DNA of 64,000 nucleotides from Salipiger thiooxidans (lineage in GTDB: Bacteria; Pseudomonadota; Alphaproteobacteria; Rhodobacterales; Rhodobacteraceae): positions 124,001-188,000 of the forward strand of contig NZ_FNAV01000012.1 in assembly GCF_900102075.1 (NCBI RefSeq). Reading direction: 5' to 3'. The notes under the pieces are model-generated. The model saw nothing but the letters and a program-made list of their open reading frames with translations, was not told the DNA's origin and made no database searches. Each line of letters begins with the position of its first letter. Position 1 is the stretch's first letter. Position numbers and translations under genes: made by a program. Positions 15,970 to 26,515 of the stretch are shown piece by piece.

Positions 15970-18900
15970 TGGCGACGATCCTTTTCTCGGCCGTGGGGGC
16001 TGCGGTCGGCAGCGCTTTCGGCGGCTCGATCCTTGGCCTGTCGATGACCGCTGTGGGCCGCTTCATCGGTGCCAGCTTCGGGCGCGCGCTCGACCAGCGG
16101 CTGATGGGGCAGGGCTCGGAAACCATCGAGACCGGCAAGGTCGAACGGTTCCGGCTCAGCGCCTCGGGCGAGGGGGCGGCGATTGCGCAGGTCTACGGGC
16201 GGATGCGCATCGGCGGGCACGTGATCTGGTCGACCGAGTTCACCGAGCGGGTGCGTACAAAGAAGGCGGGTGGCGGCGGCAAGGGCACGCCCTCGGGGCC
16301 CACTGTGAAGAGCTACAGCTATTCTCTGAGCCTTGCGGTGGCGCTTTGCGAGGGCGAGATCAGCGGCGTGAACCGGGTCTGGGCGGATGGCGCCGAGGTG
16401 CCGGTCAGCGATCTGAACATGCGCGTCTATACCGGCTCCATGGACCAGCTGCCCGACCCGCAGATGGAGGCGATCGAGGGCGTGGGCATGGTGCCCGCCT
16501 ATCGCGGCACCGCCTACGTGGTGTTCGAGGATCTCGCGCTCGAACCTTTCGGCAACCGCGTGCCGCAGTTCAGCTTCGAGGTCACCCGGCCGGTGCAGGA
16601 AGACCCCGAGGACGTGCCCCACGCCATCAGCGGCGTCGCGATGATCCCGGGCACCGGGGAATACTCGCTGGCGACCGAACCGGTGTACCTGAAGTACGGG
16701 CAGGGGTCCTCGGGGGTGGTCAACGTCAACACGCCCTCGGAGCAGCCGGATTTCAACACCTCGCTCAAGCAGCTCACCGACGAGATGCCGGGCTGCCGCG
16801 CGGTGTCGCTGGTGGTGAGCTGGTTCGGTGACGATCTGCGCTGCGGGTCCTGCACCATCCGCCCCAAGATCGAGCAGAACGAGTTCGAGGCGAAGAACGG
16901 CATGGCGTGGCGGGTCTCGGACCTGACGCGAGACGAGGCTCTGCTGGTGCCCCGGCAGGACAACCGCCCGGTCTACGGCGGCACGCCCTCGGATGCCTCG
17001 GTGGTGATGGCGATCCGGCGCATGGCCGAGCAGGGGATGGAGGTGCTCTACTACCCGTTCATCCTGATGGACCAGATGGCGGGCAACGGCAGGCCCAACC
17101 CCTGGACCGGCGAGGCGGATCAGCCGGCGCTGCCGTGGCGCGGCCGGATCACGCTTGACGTGGCGCCGGGGCGCGACGGCTCGAGCGATGGCAGTGCGGC
17201 GGCGGCGGCCGAGGTCGCAGCCTTCATCGGCACCGCCTCGGCGGCGGATTTCACCGTGGGCGACGGCACCGTCTCCTATTCCGGCCCCGACGAGTGGTCC
17301 TATCGCCGCTTCATCCTTCACCAGGCGGCGCTCTGTGCGGCGGCGGGCGGGGTCGAGGCCTTCTGCATCGGCTCCGAGATGCGGGCGCTGACGCAGATCC
17401 GCTCGGACGCGGGCTTCCCGGCGGTGGACGCGCTGCGGGCGCTGGCGGCGGAGTGCCGCGCGCTGCTCGGGCCGGACGTGAAGCTCAGCTACGCCGCCGA
17501 CTGGTCGGAGTATTTCGGCTACCACCCGCAGGACGGTTCGGGCGACCTGTATTTCCACCTCGACCCGCTCTGGGCCGACCCCGAGATCGACTTTATCGGC
17601 ATCGACAACTACATGCCGCTCTCGGACTGGCGCGATGGCGAAGACCACGCGGATGCGGGCTGGGGGACAATCTACAACCCCGAGTACCTCGCCTCGAACG
17701 TCGCCGGGGGCGAGGGCTACGACTGGTACTACCCGACGCCGGAATCCCGCGCCGCGCAACGCCGCGAGCCGATCACCGACGGCGTCCACGGCGAGCCATG
17801 GGTCTGGCGCTACAAGGACATCCGCAACTGGTGGCAGAACGCCCACCACGAGCGGGTGGGCGGCGTGCGCTCGGAGATCCCCACCGCCTGGCAGCCCGCC
17901 TCGAAACCGATCCGCTTCACCGAGCTGGGCTGCGCGGCGCTCGACAAGGGCACCAACCAACCGAACAAGTTCCTCGACCCCAAGAGCTCGGAAAGCCGGT
18001 TGCCGCGCTATTCGAACGGGCTGCGCGACGAGGTCATCCAGCGCCAGTACCTGCGGGTGATGCACAGCTTCTGGCGCGACCCGGCCAACAACCCGGTGTC
18101 CGAGGAATACGGCGCCCCGATGCTCGACATGGACCACGCCTATGTCTGGGCGTGGGACGCTCGGCCGTACCCATGGTTCCCGGGGCTGACCGAGCTCTGG
18201 GCGGACGGCGACAACTACCGGCGCGGGCACTGGCTCAACGGGCGGGTGTCGTCGCGCACGCTCGCCTCGGTGGTGGACGAGATCTGCCGGAAGGCCGGGC
18301 TGCGCCATCACGACGTCAGTGCACTGCACGGCTGGGTGCGGGGCTACGTGGTCGACCAGACCGGCGATGCGCGCCGGGCGCTGCAGCCCTTGATGCTCGC
18401 CCATGGTTTCGACGCCATCGAGCGCGACGGGCGGCTGGTGTTCCTGCCACGGGTCGGGCGCGGGGCGGTCGAGATCGACCCCGAGCGGCTTGCCGTGTCC
18501 GACGAGCTGGACGGCGATCTCGTGCGCATCCGCGCCAGCGAAGCCGAGATGGCGGGTCGGGTGCGGTTGCGCTTCGTCGAGGCCGATGGCGACCACGGCA
18601 TCGCCGCCGAAGAGACCGTGCTTCCCGATGAGAGCACCCATGCGGTTGCCGAGACCGAGCTTCTGATGTCGCTGACCCGGCGCGAGGGGCGGCTCACGGT
18701 CGAGCGCTGGCTGGCCGAGGGGCGGGTCGCGCGCGAGTCGCTGCGCTTTGCCCTGCCGCCCTCGCGCATGGACATCGCCGCGGGCGACGTGGTGTCGCTG
18801 CCCTCGAAGGCCGGGCGGGTGCTGGCGCGCATCGACAGCGTCGAGATCGGCACGCAGCAGATCGTCGACGCGGTGCGCATCGAGCCCGACATCTACCTGC

Positions 18901-19874
18901 CCTCGGACTTCCCCGACGACAGCCCGACCCTGCGCGGCTTCGTGCCCGCGGTCGAGGTGCTGCCGCTGTTCCTCGACCTGCCGCTGATGACCGGCGATGA
19001 GACCGAGCACGCGCCACATCTGGCGCTGACCGCCGATCCCTGGCCGGGCACGGTGGCGGTCTACGACGCGGGCTCGGACGAGGGCTACGTGCTCAACGAG
19101 ATCATCGCCGCGCGGGCCGCCATCGGGGTCACCGAGACGGCGCTTTACGCCGCCCCGGCGGGGCTCGTGGATCAGGGGGCCGCGCTTCAGGTGCGGATGC
19201 TCTCGGGGGCGCTGCAGTCGATCGACGATGCGACGCTGCTCTCGGGCGGCAACCTCGTGGCCATCGGTGACGGCAGCCCCGGCAACTGGGAGATCCTGCA
19301 GTTCCGCGACGCTCAGATGCTGAGCGACCGCACGTGGCTGCTCGGTCACCGGCTGCGCGGTCAGTTCGGCAGCGACGGGCTGATGCCCACGGTCTGGCCG
19401 CCCGGCTCGTGGCTGGTGGCGCTCGACGGCACTCCGCAGCAGATCGCGCTGGCAGCGGCGCTGCGGCGCCAGCAGCGGCACTACCGCATCGGCCCGGCCC
19501 GGCGCGGCTACGACGACCCGAGCTACGTGCACGAGGTTCACGCCTTCGACGGCAACGGGTTGCGGCCCTACCGCCCGGCGCATCTGCGCGCCGCGCCGCT
19601 GGGATCGGGGCTCGCAGTCAGCTGGGTGCGGCGCACCCGCATCGACGGCGACGACTGGGACCTGGCGGAGGTGCCGCTGGGCGAGGAGCTCGAAAGCTAT
19701 GCGGTGCGCGTGGTGCAGGATGGCAGCGTGCTGCGCGAGGCGCAGGTCTCGCAGCCGTCGTGGAACTACACCCCGGCACAGGACGGGCTGAGCGGCGTCT
19801 TTGCCATCGAGGTCGCGCAGATCTCGGCGCGTTACGGACCAGGGCCCTTTGCCCGGCTGGAACTGGTCGCATGA
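15969..19874 (+). CDS. GTA megatron / host-contact baseplate protein with TIM-barrel domain (g15)
   Basis: 1301 residues, ATG 15969, the usual length for GTA g15. It opens with a glycine-rich hydrophobic stretch (FSAVGAAVGSAFGGSILGLSMTAVGRFIGASFGRALDQRLMG), then AQVYGRMRIGGHVIW and KSYSYSLSLAVALCEGEI of the tail-tip hub domain. A glycoside hydrolase-like TIM barrel lies around residues 360-760 (DEWSYRRFILHQAALCAAAGG, FIGIDNYMPLSDWRDGEDH, RFTELGCAALDKGTNQPNKF, and DMDHAYVWAWDARPYPWFP). Phage-tail and C-terminal domains follow. It forms the tail tip that contacts the recipient and pierces the envelope. The TIM barrel may bind or cleave capsule. Confidence 0.95.
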   Translation: MATILFSAVGAAVGSAFGGSILGLSMTAVGRFIGASFGRALDQRLMGQGSETIETGKVERFRLSASGEGAAIAQVYGRMRIGGHVIWSTEFTERVRTKKAGGGGKGTPSGPTVKSYSYSLSLAVALCEGEISGVNRVWADGAEVPVSDLNMRVYTGSMDQLPDPQMEAIEGVGMVPAYRGTAYVVFEDLALEPFGNRVPQFSFEVTRPVQEDPEDVPHAISGVAMIPGTGEYSLATEPVYLKYGQGSSGVVNVNTPSEQPDFNTSLKQLTDEMPGCRAVSLVVSWFGDDLRCGSCTIRPKIEQNEFEAKNGMAWRVSDLTRDEALLVPRQDNRPVYGGTPSDASVVMAIRRMAEQGMEVLYYPFILMDQMAGNGRPNPWTGEADQPALPWRGRITLDVAPGRDGSSDGSAAAAAEVAAFIGTASAADFTVGDGTVSYSGPDEWSYRRFILHQAALCAAAGGVEAFCIGSEMRALTQIRSDAGFPAVDALRALAAECRALLGPDVKLSYAADWSEYFGYHPQDGSGDLYFHLDPLWADPEIDFIGIDNYMPLSDWRDGEDHADAGWGTIYNPEYLASNVAGGEGYDWYYPTPESRAAQRREPITDGVHGEPWVWRYKDIRNWWQNAHHERVGGVRSEIPTAWQPASKPIRFTELGCAALDKGTNQPNKFLDPKSSESRLPRYSNGLRDEVIQRQYLRVMHSFWRDPANNPVSEEYGAPMLDMDHAYVWAWDARPYPWFPGLTELWADGDNYRRGHWLNGRVSSRTLASVVDEICRKAGLRHHDVSALHGWVRGYVVDQTGDARRALQPLMLAHGFDAIERDGRLVFLPRVGRGAVEIDPERLAVSDELDGDLVRIRASEAEMAGRVRLRFVEADGDHGIAAEETVLPDESTHAVAETELLMSLTRREGRLTVERWLAEGRVARESLRFALPPSRMDIAAGDVVSLPSKAGRVLARIDSVEIGTQQIVDAVRIEPDIYLPSDFPDDSPTLRGFVPAVEVLPLFLDLPLMTGDETEHAPHLALTADPWPGTVAVYDAGSDEGYVLNEIIAARAAIGVTETALYAAPAGLVDQGAALQVRMLSGALQSIDDATLLSGGNLVAIGDGSPGNWEILQFRDAQMLSDRTWLLGHRLRGQFGSDGLMPTVWPPGSWLVALDGTPQQIALAAALRRQQRHYRIGPARRGYDDPSYVHEVHAFDGNGLRPYRPAHLRAAPLGSGLAVSWVRRTRIDGDDWDLAEVPLGEELESYAVRVVQDGSVLREAQVSQPSWNYTPAQDGLSGVFAIEVAQISARYGPGPFARLELVA

Positions 19875-20251
19875 GGCCGGTGCTGCACACCGACCTGATC
19901 ACCGCCGCCAGCGCGCTGCTGACGGTGCCGCGGGGCCAGCGCTGGCGCGCCGCGCGGGATCTGGTAATGCAGGCGGACGCCGCCGACCGCTACCGCCAGC
20001 GCACCGGCAAGGCGCACGCGGACTGGGGCAACGGCACGCTCATGGCGGCGGCGCTGGCGCGCGGCGTGGCGCCCGAGCGGCGCCCCGACGATCCGGACTA
20101 TGCCGAGGCGCTGATCCTCGTGCTCGAGGCGCTGCGGATCTGGCGCCTGCGCAAACGGCTCCGCCGCGAGGGGCGGCTCGGCCCGCTGCGGTTCTCGGCG
20201 CCCGAGATGATGCCGGGCGGGGATGCGGCGGGCGAAAGCCGCCCGGCCTGA
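19871..20251 (+). CDS. Conserved hypothetical protein coupled to the end of the GTA cluster
   Basis: 126 residues. ATG 19871 overlaps the g15 stop by 4 nt (ATGA). It is basic and helical: MRPVLHTDLITAASALLTVPRGQRW, then ADAADRYRQRTGKAHADWGNGTLMAAAL, a helix LILVLEALRIWRLRKRLRRE and a short tail. There is no signal peptide or known catalytic motif. The overlap means it is translated with g15, but it is not one of the named RcGTA virion genes. I do not recognise a function. The alternative is a host gene that merely follows the cluster. Confidence 0.8.
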   Translation: MRPVLHTDLITAASALLTVPRGQRWRAARDLVMQADAADRYRQRTGKAHADWGNGTLMAAALARGVAPERRPDDPDYAEALILVLEALRIWRLRKRLRREGRLGPLRFSAPEMMPGGDAAGESRPA

Positions 20252-20298
20252 CGCCGCTAACGACAAGCGGCGGCCCCGGCCACGATCCCGGCCGCCGC
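20252..20298 (+). other. Two mutually exclusive hairpins between the GTA operon and cysE
   Basis: CGCCGCT (20252-20258) pairs with AGCGGCG (20266-20272). The segment GGCGGCC (20269-20275) can instead pair with the GGCCGCC near 20292. Neither is followed by a T-run. This is the only structure I see that could end GTA transcription before cysE. Confidence 0.35.
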
Positions 20299-20406
20299 CT
20301 GCAGTGGCGCGGATCCCCTCGGTTCCGTCATTCACCGCATCACGGTTTTGCGTTTCAAGCCCCACGGCCTATCTGCTATAAGAAGCGGATCGAACGGAGG
20401 GAACCA

Positions 20407-21225
20407 ATGCCCGAAACCCGCGCCCGGATCGCAGAGTTTGACCCCGTATGGGATCGTATCACCCGCGAGGCTGAAGATGCCGTCGCCGCCGAGCCTCTGC
20501 TGGGCGGCATGGTGCACGTATCGGTGCTGCACCACGCCACGATCGAGGGGGCCCTGGCCTTCCGGATCTCGATGAAGCTCTCCAACGGCGAGATGTCCGA
20601 GCAGATCCTGCGCGAGATCTGCGACGAGGCCTATTCCTCGGACCCATCGCTGGCCCGCGCCGCGCGCGCCGACATCCGCGCGACGTTCGAGCGCGATCCG
20701 GCCTGCCACCGCTTCCTGCAGCCGCTGCTCTACTTCAAGGGCTTCCAGGCGGTGCAGAGCCAGCGCGTGGCGCATTGGCTCTGGGGGCAGGGGCGCAAGG
20801 ATCTCGCGTTCTTCTTCCAGATGCGGGCCTCCGAGCTTTTCGGCGTCGACATCCACCCGGCCGCGAAGATCGGGCAGGGGATCATGATCGACCACGCCCA
20901 CTCCATCGTGATCGGCGAGACCGCGGTGGTCGGCAACGACGTGTCGATCCTGCACTCGGTTACGCTCGGCGGCACCGGCAAGGAGGACGAGGACCGTCAC
21001 CCCAAGATCGGCGACGGCGTGCTGATCGGGGCCGGGGCCAAGGTGCTCGGCAATATCCGCATCGGCAACGGCTCGCGGATCGCGGCGGGCTCGGTGGTGC
21101 TGGAAGAGGTGCCGCCCTGCAAGACCGTCGCGGGCGTGCCCGCCAAGATCGTCGGCGATGCGGGCTGCGACCAGCCCTCGCGCAGCATGGATCAGAAGCT
21201 CACCGGTTGTAACTGCTCGTCCTGA
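20407..21225 (+). CDS. cysE: Serine O-acetyltransferase
   Basis: 272 residues. The open frame starts far upstream inside the preceding gene, but ATG 20407 has a GGAGGG site 6 nt away. It transfers acetyl from acetyl-CoA to L-serine, the first step of cysteine synthesis. The N-terminal helical domain includes DPVWDRITREAEDAVAAEP and RADIRATFERDPACHRFLQPLLYFKGFQA. The left-handed beta-helix hexapeptide domain follows: FGVDIHPAAKIGQGIMIDHAHSIVIGETAVVGNDVSILHSVTLGGTGK. The end CNCSS and GVPAKIVG are typical. Confidence is very high. A perfect terminator follows at 21252-21284. Confidence 0.97.
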   Translation: MPETRARIAEFDPVWDRITREAEDAVAAEPLLGGMVHVSVLHHATIEGALAFRISMKLSNGEMSEQILREICDEAYSSDPSLARAARADIRATFERDPACHRFLQPLLYFKGFQAVQSQRVAHWLWGQGRKDLAFFFQMRASELFGVDIHPAAKIGQGIMIDHAHSIVIGETAVVGNDVSILHSVTLGGTGKEDEDRHPKIGDGVLIGAGAKVLGNIRIGNGSRIAAGSVVLEEVPPCKTVAGVPAKIVGDAGCDQPSRSMDQKLTGCNCSS

Positions 21226-21251
21226 CGGGCGCACCGGAGACCGGACATGAA

Positions 21252-21284
21252 AACGCCGGGCGCGAGACGCGCCCGGCGTTTTTT
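21252..21284 (+). terminator. Strong intrinsic terminator of cysE (likely bidirectional)
   Basis: A perfect 13-bp stem (21252-21264 with 21268-21280), 3-nt loop, then TTTT. It lies between the convergent cysE and MFS genes, and an A-run on the other side makes it usable from both strands. Confidence 0.92.
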
Positions 21285-21319
21285 CGTTTCGGGGTCCGGG
21301 GCGTGCGGGCCGCGGAAGC

Positions 21320-22507
21320 TCAGGCCTGCGCGGGCCGCAGGGTGCGGCGCGGGCGGCCGTCGAGCCATGCCAGCGCCAGCGCCACGATGCCGGCCGCCGA
21401 CAGCGCCGCACCGACGTAGCCGGTGGCGCTCCAGCCGTAGCCTGCCGCAAGCGCCATCCCCGCCAGCCATGGCCCCAGGGCGTTGGCGGCGTTGAAGGCG
21501 GCGTGGTTCAGCGCGGCGGCAAGGGTCTGGCCGTCGCCGGCCACATCCATCAGGCGCATCTGCAGCGGGATCACGAGGCCCGCGGTCAGCCCGAGCGCCA
21601 TCACCGTGAGGCTCATGGCGATCCAGTCGCCCATCACCAGCGCGTAGACCAGCGTCACCGCGACCATGCCAACGAGCAGCACAAGCGTGCCGCCGAAATG
21701 CGACCAGTTGGCAAGGCGTCCGGCCCAGTAGTTGCCGAGCGTGGCGCCGATGCCGAAGCCCGAGAGCGCGAAGGGGATCACCCATTCCGGGGCGCCCGCC
21801 GCGTTGATCAGGGCGGCGGAGAAAAACGAGTAGACCGCGAAGACGCCGCCGAAGCCGATCGCGCCCACCAGCAGGGTCAGCCAGACCGCGCGGTTGGCCA
21901 GCGCCGAGAGCTCGCCCAGCGGGTTCGGCGCGGGGCCGTCCTGTGGCTGCGGCGCAACGCGGGCGATCATCAGCGCCGAGCCGGCCGCGATCACCGCCAC
22001 CAGTACGAAGCACCAGCGCCAGCCGAAGGCCTGCCCGATCGCGCCCGCTGCCGGCACGCCGATGATGTTGGCGACGGTCAGCCCCATCAGCACCTGCGCG
22101 ACCCCCGCGGCCTTGCGGCCCGCGGGCATCATCTCGGCGGCGAAGAGCATGCCGATGCCGAGGAAGGCCCCGTGCGGCAGCCCCGAGAGCACGCGCGAGA
22201 TCACCAGTGTCTCGATCGAGGTGGCCATGGAGCTCAGCAGGTTGGCGAGCATGAAGAAGGTCATCAGCAGCACCAGCAGGAGCTTGCGCGGCAGGAAGCT
22301 GCCCAGCACCGCGAGCACCGGGGCACCCACCACCACGCCGATGGCATAGGCGCTCACCGCGTGGCTGGCGGTGGGTTCGCCCACGCCGAGATCGGCCGCG
22401 TAGTAGGGCAGCAGGCCCATGGCGGCAAACTCCGTCACCCCGATGGCGAAGGCGCCAAGCGCGAGGGACAGGATCGTCAGGCGGGCCTGGCGGTCGGTGT
22501 AGACCAT
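21320..22507 (-). CDS. MFS transporter, AraJ/SotB-like drug or sugar exporter (DHA1 family)
   Basis: 395 residues with twelve predicted membrane helices. The first helix carries ALGAFAIGVTEFAAMGLLP, the diagnostic opening of the AraJ/YdhP/SotB group of the major facilitator superfamily. Loop 2-3 reads LGSFLPRKLLLVLLM. The loop after helix 4 (VISRVLSGLPHGAFLGIG) and GVPAAGAIGQAFGWRW (antiporter motif C region) support proton-driven export. Substrate unknown. It is a single gene converging on cysE, with no regulator next to it. Confidence 0.88.
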   Translation of the reverse strand: MVYTDRQARLTILSLALGAFAIGVTEFAAMGLLPYYAADLGVGEPTASHAVSAYAIGVVVGAPVLAVLGSFLPRKLLLVLLMTFFMLANLLSSMATSIETLVISRVLSGLPHGAFLGIGMLFAAEMMPAGRKAAGVAQVLMGLTVANIIGVPAAGAIGQAFGWRWCFVLVAVIAAGSALMIARVAPQPQDGPAPNPLGELSALANRAVWLTLLVGAIGFGGVFAVYSFFSAALINAAGAPEWVIPFALSGFGIGATLGNYWAGRLANWSHFGGTLVLLVGMVAVTLVYALVMGDWIAMSLTVMALGLTAGLVIPLQMRLMDVAGDGQTLAAALNHAAFNAANALGPWLAGMALAAGYGWSATGYVGAALSAAGIVALALAWLDGRPRRTLRPAQA

Positions 22508-22721
22508 GGATCAGCTCCGGAATTGCAGGGGACTCGGAACGCGGCAGACGTGGGAAATCCTGCCGCGTTGCAGCATGTCCTACGCTAACGGAGAGGGAGG
22601 GCGCGGCACAAGCCATGCTCTTTGCAAGGGTGCCATTCCGCGAAAACATGAGTGGCGGATAAAGGAAACGCCCGCCGGTGGGCGGCGGGCGTCTCAGACG
22701 ATGCGGTCCTGACAGACAGGG

Positions 22722-24044
22722 TCAGGCGAGCATCACCATGGGGTTCTCGAGGTTCTCGACGATGGCCTGCAGCAGCTCGGCCCCGAGCGCGCCGTCGATG
22801 ACCCGGTGGTCGACCGAGAGCGTCACCGACATCACCGTGGCCACGGTCAGCTCGCCATCGGCACCGACGACTGGCTTCTTGACGCCCGCACCCACGGCGA
22901 GGATGGCGCCGTGCGGCGGGTTGATCACCGCGTCGAAGTTGTCGATGCCGAACATGCCGAGGTTGGAGATCGCGAAGCTGCCGCCGACGTATTCATGCGG
23001 CGCGAGCTTGCGGTTCCGGGCCCGGCCCGCGAGGTCCTTCATCTCTGCCGAGAGGGCGGAGAGCGACTTCATCTCGGCGTCCTTGAGCACCGGGGTGAAG
23101 AGCCCGCCGTCCACCGCCACGGCGACCGCCACGTCCGAGGGCTTGAGCTTGAGCATCCGGTCGCCGGCCCAGACCGCGTTCGCGTCCGGCACCGACTGCA
23201 GCGCCAGCGCGCAGGCCTTGATGATGAAGTCGTTGACCGAGAGCTTCACGCCGCGGCCCTCGAGCTGCTTGTTCAGCTGCGAGCGGAACTTGAGCAGCGC
23301 GTCGAGCTTGATGTCGCGGCGCAGGTAGAAATGCGGGATGGTCTGCTTGGCCTCGGTGAGGCGGGCAGCCACGGTCTTGCGCATGCCGTCGAGCTTGACC
23401 TCTTCGTAGTCGCGCCCCTCGTACATCTTCATGACCTGCTCGGCGCCGGGGCCCGCGGGCATCGCGGCGGCGGCGGGCTTGGCCGCGGGGGCCTCGGCGG
23501 CGGCTGCCGCGGGTTTCGCCGCAGGGGCCGCGGAAGCCCCTTCGACGTCTGCCTTGACGATGCGGCCATGCGGGCCCGAGCCCTTGATCGCCGCGAGGTC
23601 CAGCCCCTTGTCGGCGGCGATGCGGCGCGCCAGCGGGGTGGCGAAGATGCGCTTGCCATCGGCGCCCTGCGGTGCGGCGGGCGCCGCGGCGGGGGCGGCC
23701 TTCTCGGAGCCCCCTTCGGGGGCCGCCTCGGCGGCCGGCTCGGACGCCTTCGGCGCCTCCGGTGCGGACGAGGAGGTGTCAGAGATGTCGGAGGCCGACT
23801 CGCCCTCTTCGAGGAGCACCGCGATGGGGGTGTTGACCTTCACCCCCTCTGAGCCCTCGGAGATGAGGATCTTGCCGATGGTGCCCTCGTCGACGGCCTC
23901 GAACTCCATCGTGGCCTTGTCGGTCTCGATCTCGGCGAGGATGTCGCCCGAGGACACGGTGTCACCCTCTTTCACCAGCCACTTGGCCAGCGTGCCCTCT
24001 TCCATGGTCGGAGACAGGGCGGGCATCAGGATTTCGGTGGGCAT
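22722..24044 (-). CDS. pdhC: Pyruvate dehydrogenase E2, dihydrolipoamide acetyltransferase
   Basis: 440 residues; the last gene of the pdhA-pdhB-pdhC operon. The lipoyl domain occupies residues 1-80, with the lipoylated lysine in [12 protein letters not shown]. An Ala/Pro-rich linker follows, then the peripheral-subunit-binding domain ([36 protein letters not shown], about 135-170). A second Ala/Pro linker leads to the catalytic domain, ending in [16 protein letters not shown] with the HxxxDG active site. It transfers acetyl from lipoamide to CoA. The spacing to pdhB is 13 nt. Its lipoyl domain is nearly identical to that of PdhB. Confidence 0.97.
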   Translation of the reverse strand: MPTEILMPALSPTMEEGTLAKWLVKEGDTVSSGDILAEIETDKATMEFEAVDEGTIGKILISEGSEGVKVNTPIAVLLEEGESASDISDTSSSAPEAPKASEPAAEAAPEGGSEKAAPAAAPAAPQGADGKRIFATPLARRIAADKGLDLAAIKGSGPHGRIVKADVEGASAAPAAKPAAAAAEAPAAKPAAAAMPAGPGAEQVMKMYEGRDYEEVKLDGMRKTVAARLTEAKQTIPHFYLRRDIKLDALLKFRSQLNKQLEGRGVKLSVNDFIIKACALALQSVPDANAVWAGDRMLKLKPSDVAVAVAVDGGLFTPVLKDAEMKSLSALSAEMKDLAGRARNRKLAPHEYVGGSFAISNLGMFGIDNFDAVINPPHGAILAVGAGVKKPVVGADGELTVATVMSVTLSVDHRVIDGALGAELLQAIVENLENPMVMLA

Positions 24045-24057
24045 TGGTCTCGCTCCC

Positions 24058-25434
<1,377 letters not shown>

Positions 25435-25452
25435 TGCTTCGTCTCTCCTGCC

Positions 25453-26475
25453 TCAGGCCTCGATCGCGTCGCCCTGGGGCACGTCGTCGGAGTAGATGTC
25501 GGTCCAGAGCTCGTCGAGCGCAGGTTCCGGGCTCTCCTTGGCGAACTCGGCCGAGGCGTTCACGATGTCCTTGATTTCCTTGTCGATCGCCTTGAGGTCG
25601 TCCTCGGTGGCGTGCTTGCCCTGAAGCAGCAGGTCACGGACGTTCTGGATGCAGTCGCGCTCTTCGCGCATCTTCTGCACCTCCTCGCGGGTCCGGTACT
25701 TGGCCGGGTCCGACATGGAGTGACCGCGGTAGCGGTAGGTCTTGATCTCGAGGATGTAGGGGCCCTTGCCCGCGCGGCAGTGCGCGACGGCCTTATCGCC
25801 CGCTTCCTTCACCGCCAGCACGTCCATGCCGTCGACGATCTCGCCCTGGATGCCGAAGGGCGCGCCGCGGGTGTGGATGTCGTCGGTCGAGGTCGAGCGC
25901 TTCTGCGAGGTGCCCATGGCGTACTGGTTGTTCTCGATCACGAACACCACCGGCAGCTTCCAGAGGGCGGCCATGTTGAAGGTCTCGTAGACCTGGCCCT
26001 GGTTGGCGGCGCCGTCCCCGAAATACGTGAAGGTCACGCGCTTGTTCTCGAGGTAGTTGTCGGCGAAGGCGAGACCCGCGCCCAGCGGCACCTGCGCGCC
26101 GACGATGCCGTGACCGCCGTAGAAGTGCTTCTCGCGGCTGAACATGTGCATCGAGCCGCCCTTGCCCTTCGAGTAACCGCCTTCGCGGCCCGTGAGCTCG
26201 GCCATGACGCCGTTGGGGTCCATGCCGCAGGCCAGCATGTGGCCGTGGTCGCGATAAGAGGTGATGCGCTTGTCGCCCTCTTCCGCCGCGGCTTCGAGCC
26301 CGACGACGACGGCCTCCTGGCCGATGTAAAGGTGACAAAAGCCTCCGATGAGCCCCATACCGTAGAGCTGACCCGCCTTCTCTTCGAAGCGGCGGATGAG
26401 CAGCATATCACGGTAGTATTGCTTGAGCTCCTCGGGCGAGACGTTCGGCTTGGCAGCGGCTTTTCGGGCGGCCAT
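25453..26475 (-). CDS. pdhA: Pyruvate dehydrogenase E1 component alpha subunit
   Basis: 340 residues from ATG 26475, which has a GGGGAGGAA site; the open frame extends five codons further. First gene of the operon. It binds thiamine diphosphate: SRDHGHMLACG, then GHGIVGAQVPLGAGLAFADNY, and the ThDP motif GDGAANQGQVYETFNMAALW (GDG with the downstream N). The phosphorylation-loop-like YRYRGHSMSDPAKYR is also present. The upstream region holds a TTGACA-17-TAGGCT promoter and a palindrome at the start site (see 26493-26544). Confidence 0.97.
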   Translation of the reverse strand: MAARKAAAKPNVSPEELKQYYRDMLLIRRFEEKAGQLYGMGLIGGFCHLYIGQEAVVVGLEAAAEEGDKRITSYRDHGHMLACGMDPNGVMAELTGREGGYSKGKGGSMHMFSREKHFYGGHGIVGAQVPLGAGLAFADNYLENKRVTFTYFGDGAANQGQVYETFNMAALWKLPVVFVIENNQYAMGTSQKRSTSTDDIHTRGAPFGIQGEIVDGMDVLAVKEAGDKAVAHCRAGKGPYILEIKTYRYRGHSMSDPAKYRTREEVQKMREERDCIQNVRDLLLQGKHATEDDLKAIDKEIKDIVNASAEFAKESPEPALDELWTDIYSDDVPQGDAIEA

Positions 26476-26492
26476 GCGATTCCTCCCCAACT

Positions 26493-26508
26493 AGTTTAGT
26501 GTTAAACT
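26493..26508 (-). promoter_or_regulatory. Palindromic candidate operator at the pdhA transcription start
   Basis: AGTTTA-GTGT-TAAACT is a perfect 6-bp inverted repeat with a 4-nt spacer. It lies at about +1 to +16 relative to the start predicted from the promoter at 26516-26544, and 18 nt before the pdhA ATG. A repressor bound here would block initiation. Confidence 0.55.
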
Positions 26509-26515
26509 TTCCGGC

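Larger units (their letters stand above)
5299..19874 (+). mobile_element. Gene transfer agent (RcGTA-like) structural gene cluster, g1 to g15
   Basis: All structural genes of the Rhodobacter capsulatus GTA are present in the canonical order: small terminase, large terminase, portal, g3.5, prohead protease, capsid, g6, g7, g8, tail tube, g10, g10.1, tape measure, distal tail, hub, cell-wall peptidase, megatron. No frame is broken and junctions from g6 onward are mostly ATGA or TGATG overlaps. There is no integrase, repressor, lysis gene or replication gene, which separates a domesticated GTA from a prophage. The only interruption is an antisense GNAT gene at 6972-7454. Particles of this kind package about 4 kb of random host DNA; production also needs unlinked genes not in this window. 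Confidence 0.95.

Noticed and set aside
15876-19583. Very long open frame on the minus strand opposite g15 (over 1200 codons)
   Set aside because: Arg/His/Gly/Val-rich translation without domains, exactly antisense to a well-supported gene; a product of high GC at third positions.
5299-20251. Prophage
   Set aside because: No integrase, repressor, replication or lysis genes and no attachment sites; gene order and sizes match a gene transfer agent.
20341-20406. Promoter of cysE from TTGCGT and CTATAA
   Set aside because: Spacing is about 22 nt, too long for a normal sigma-70 promoter; alternative -35 hexamers at the right spacing are poor.
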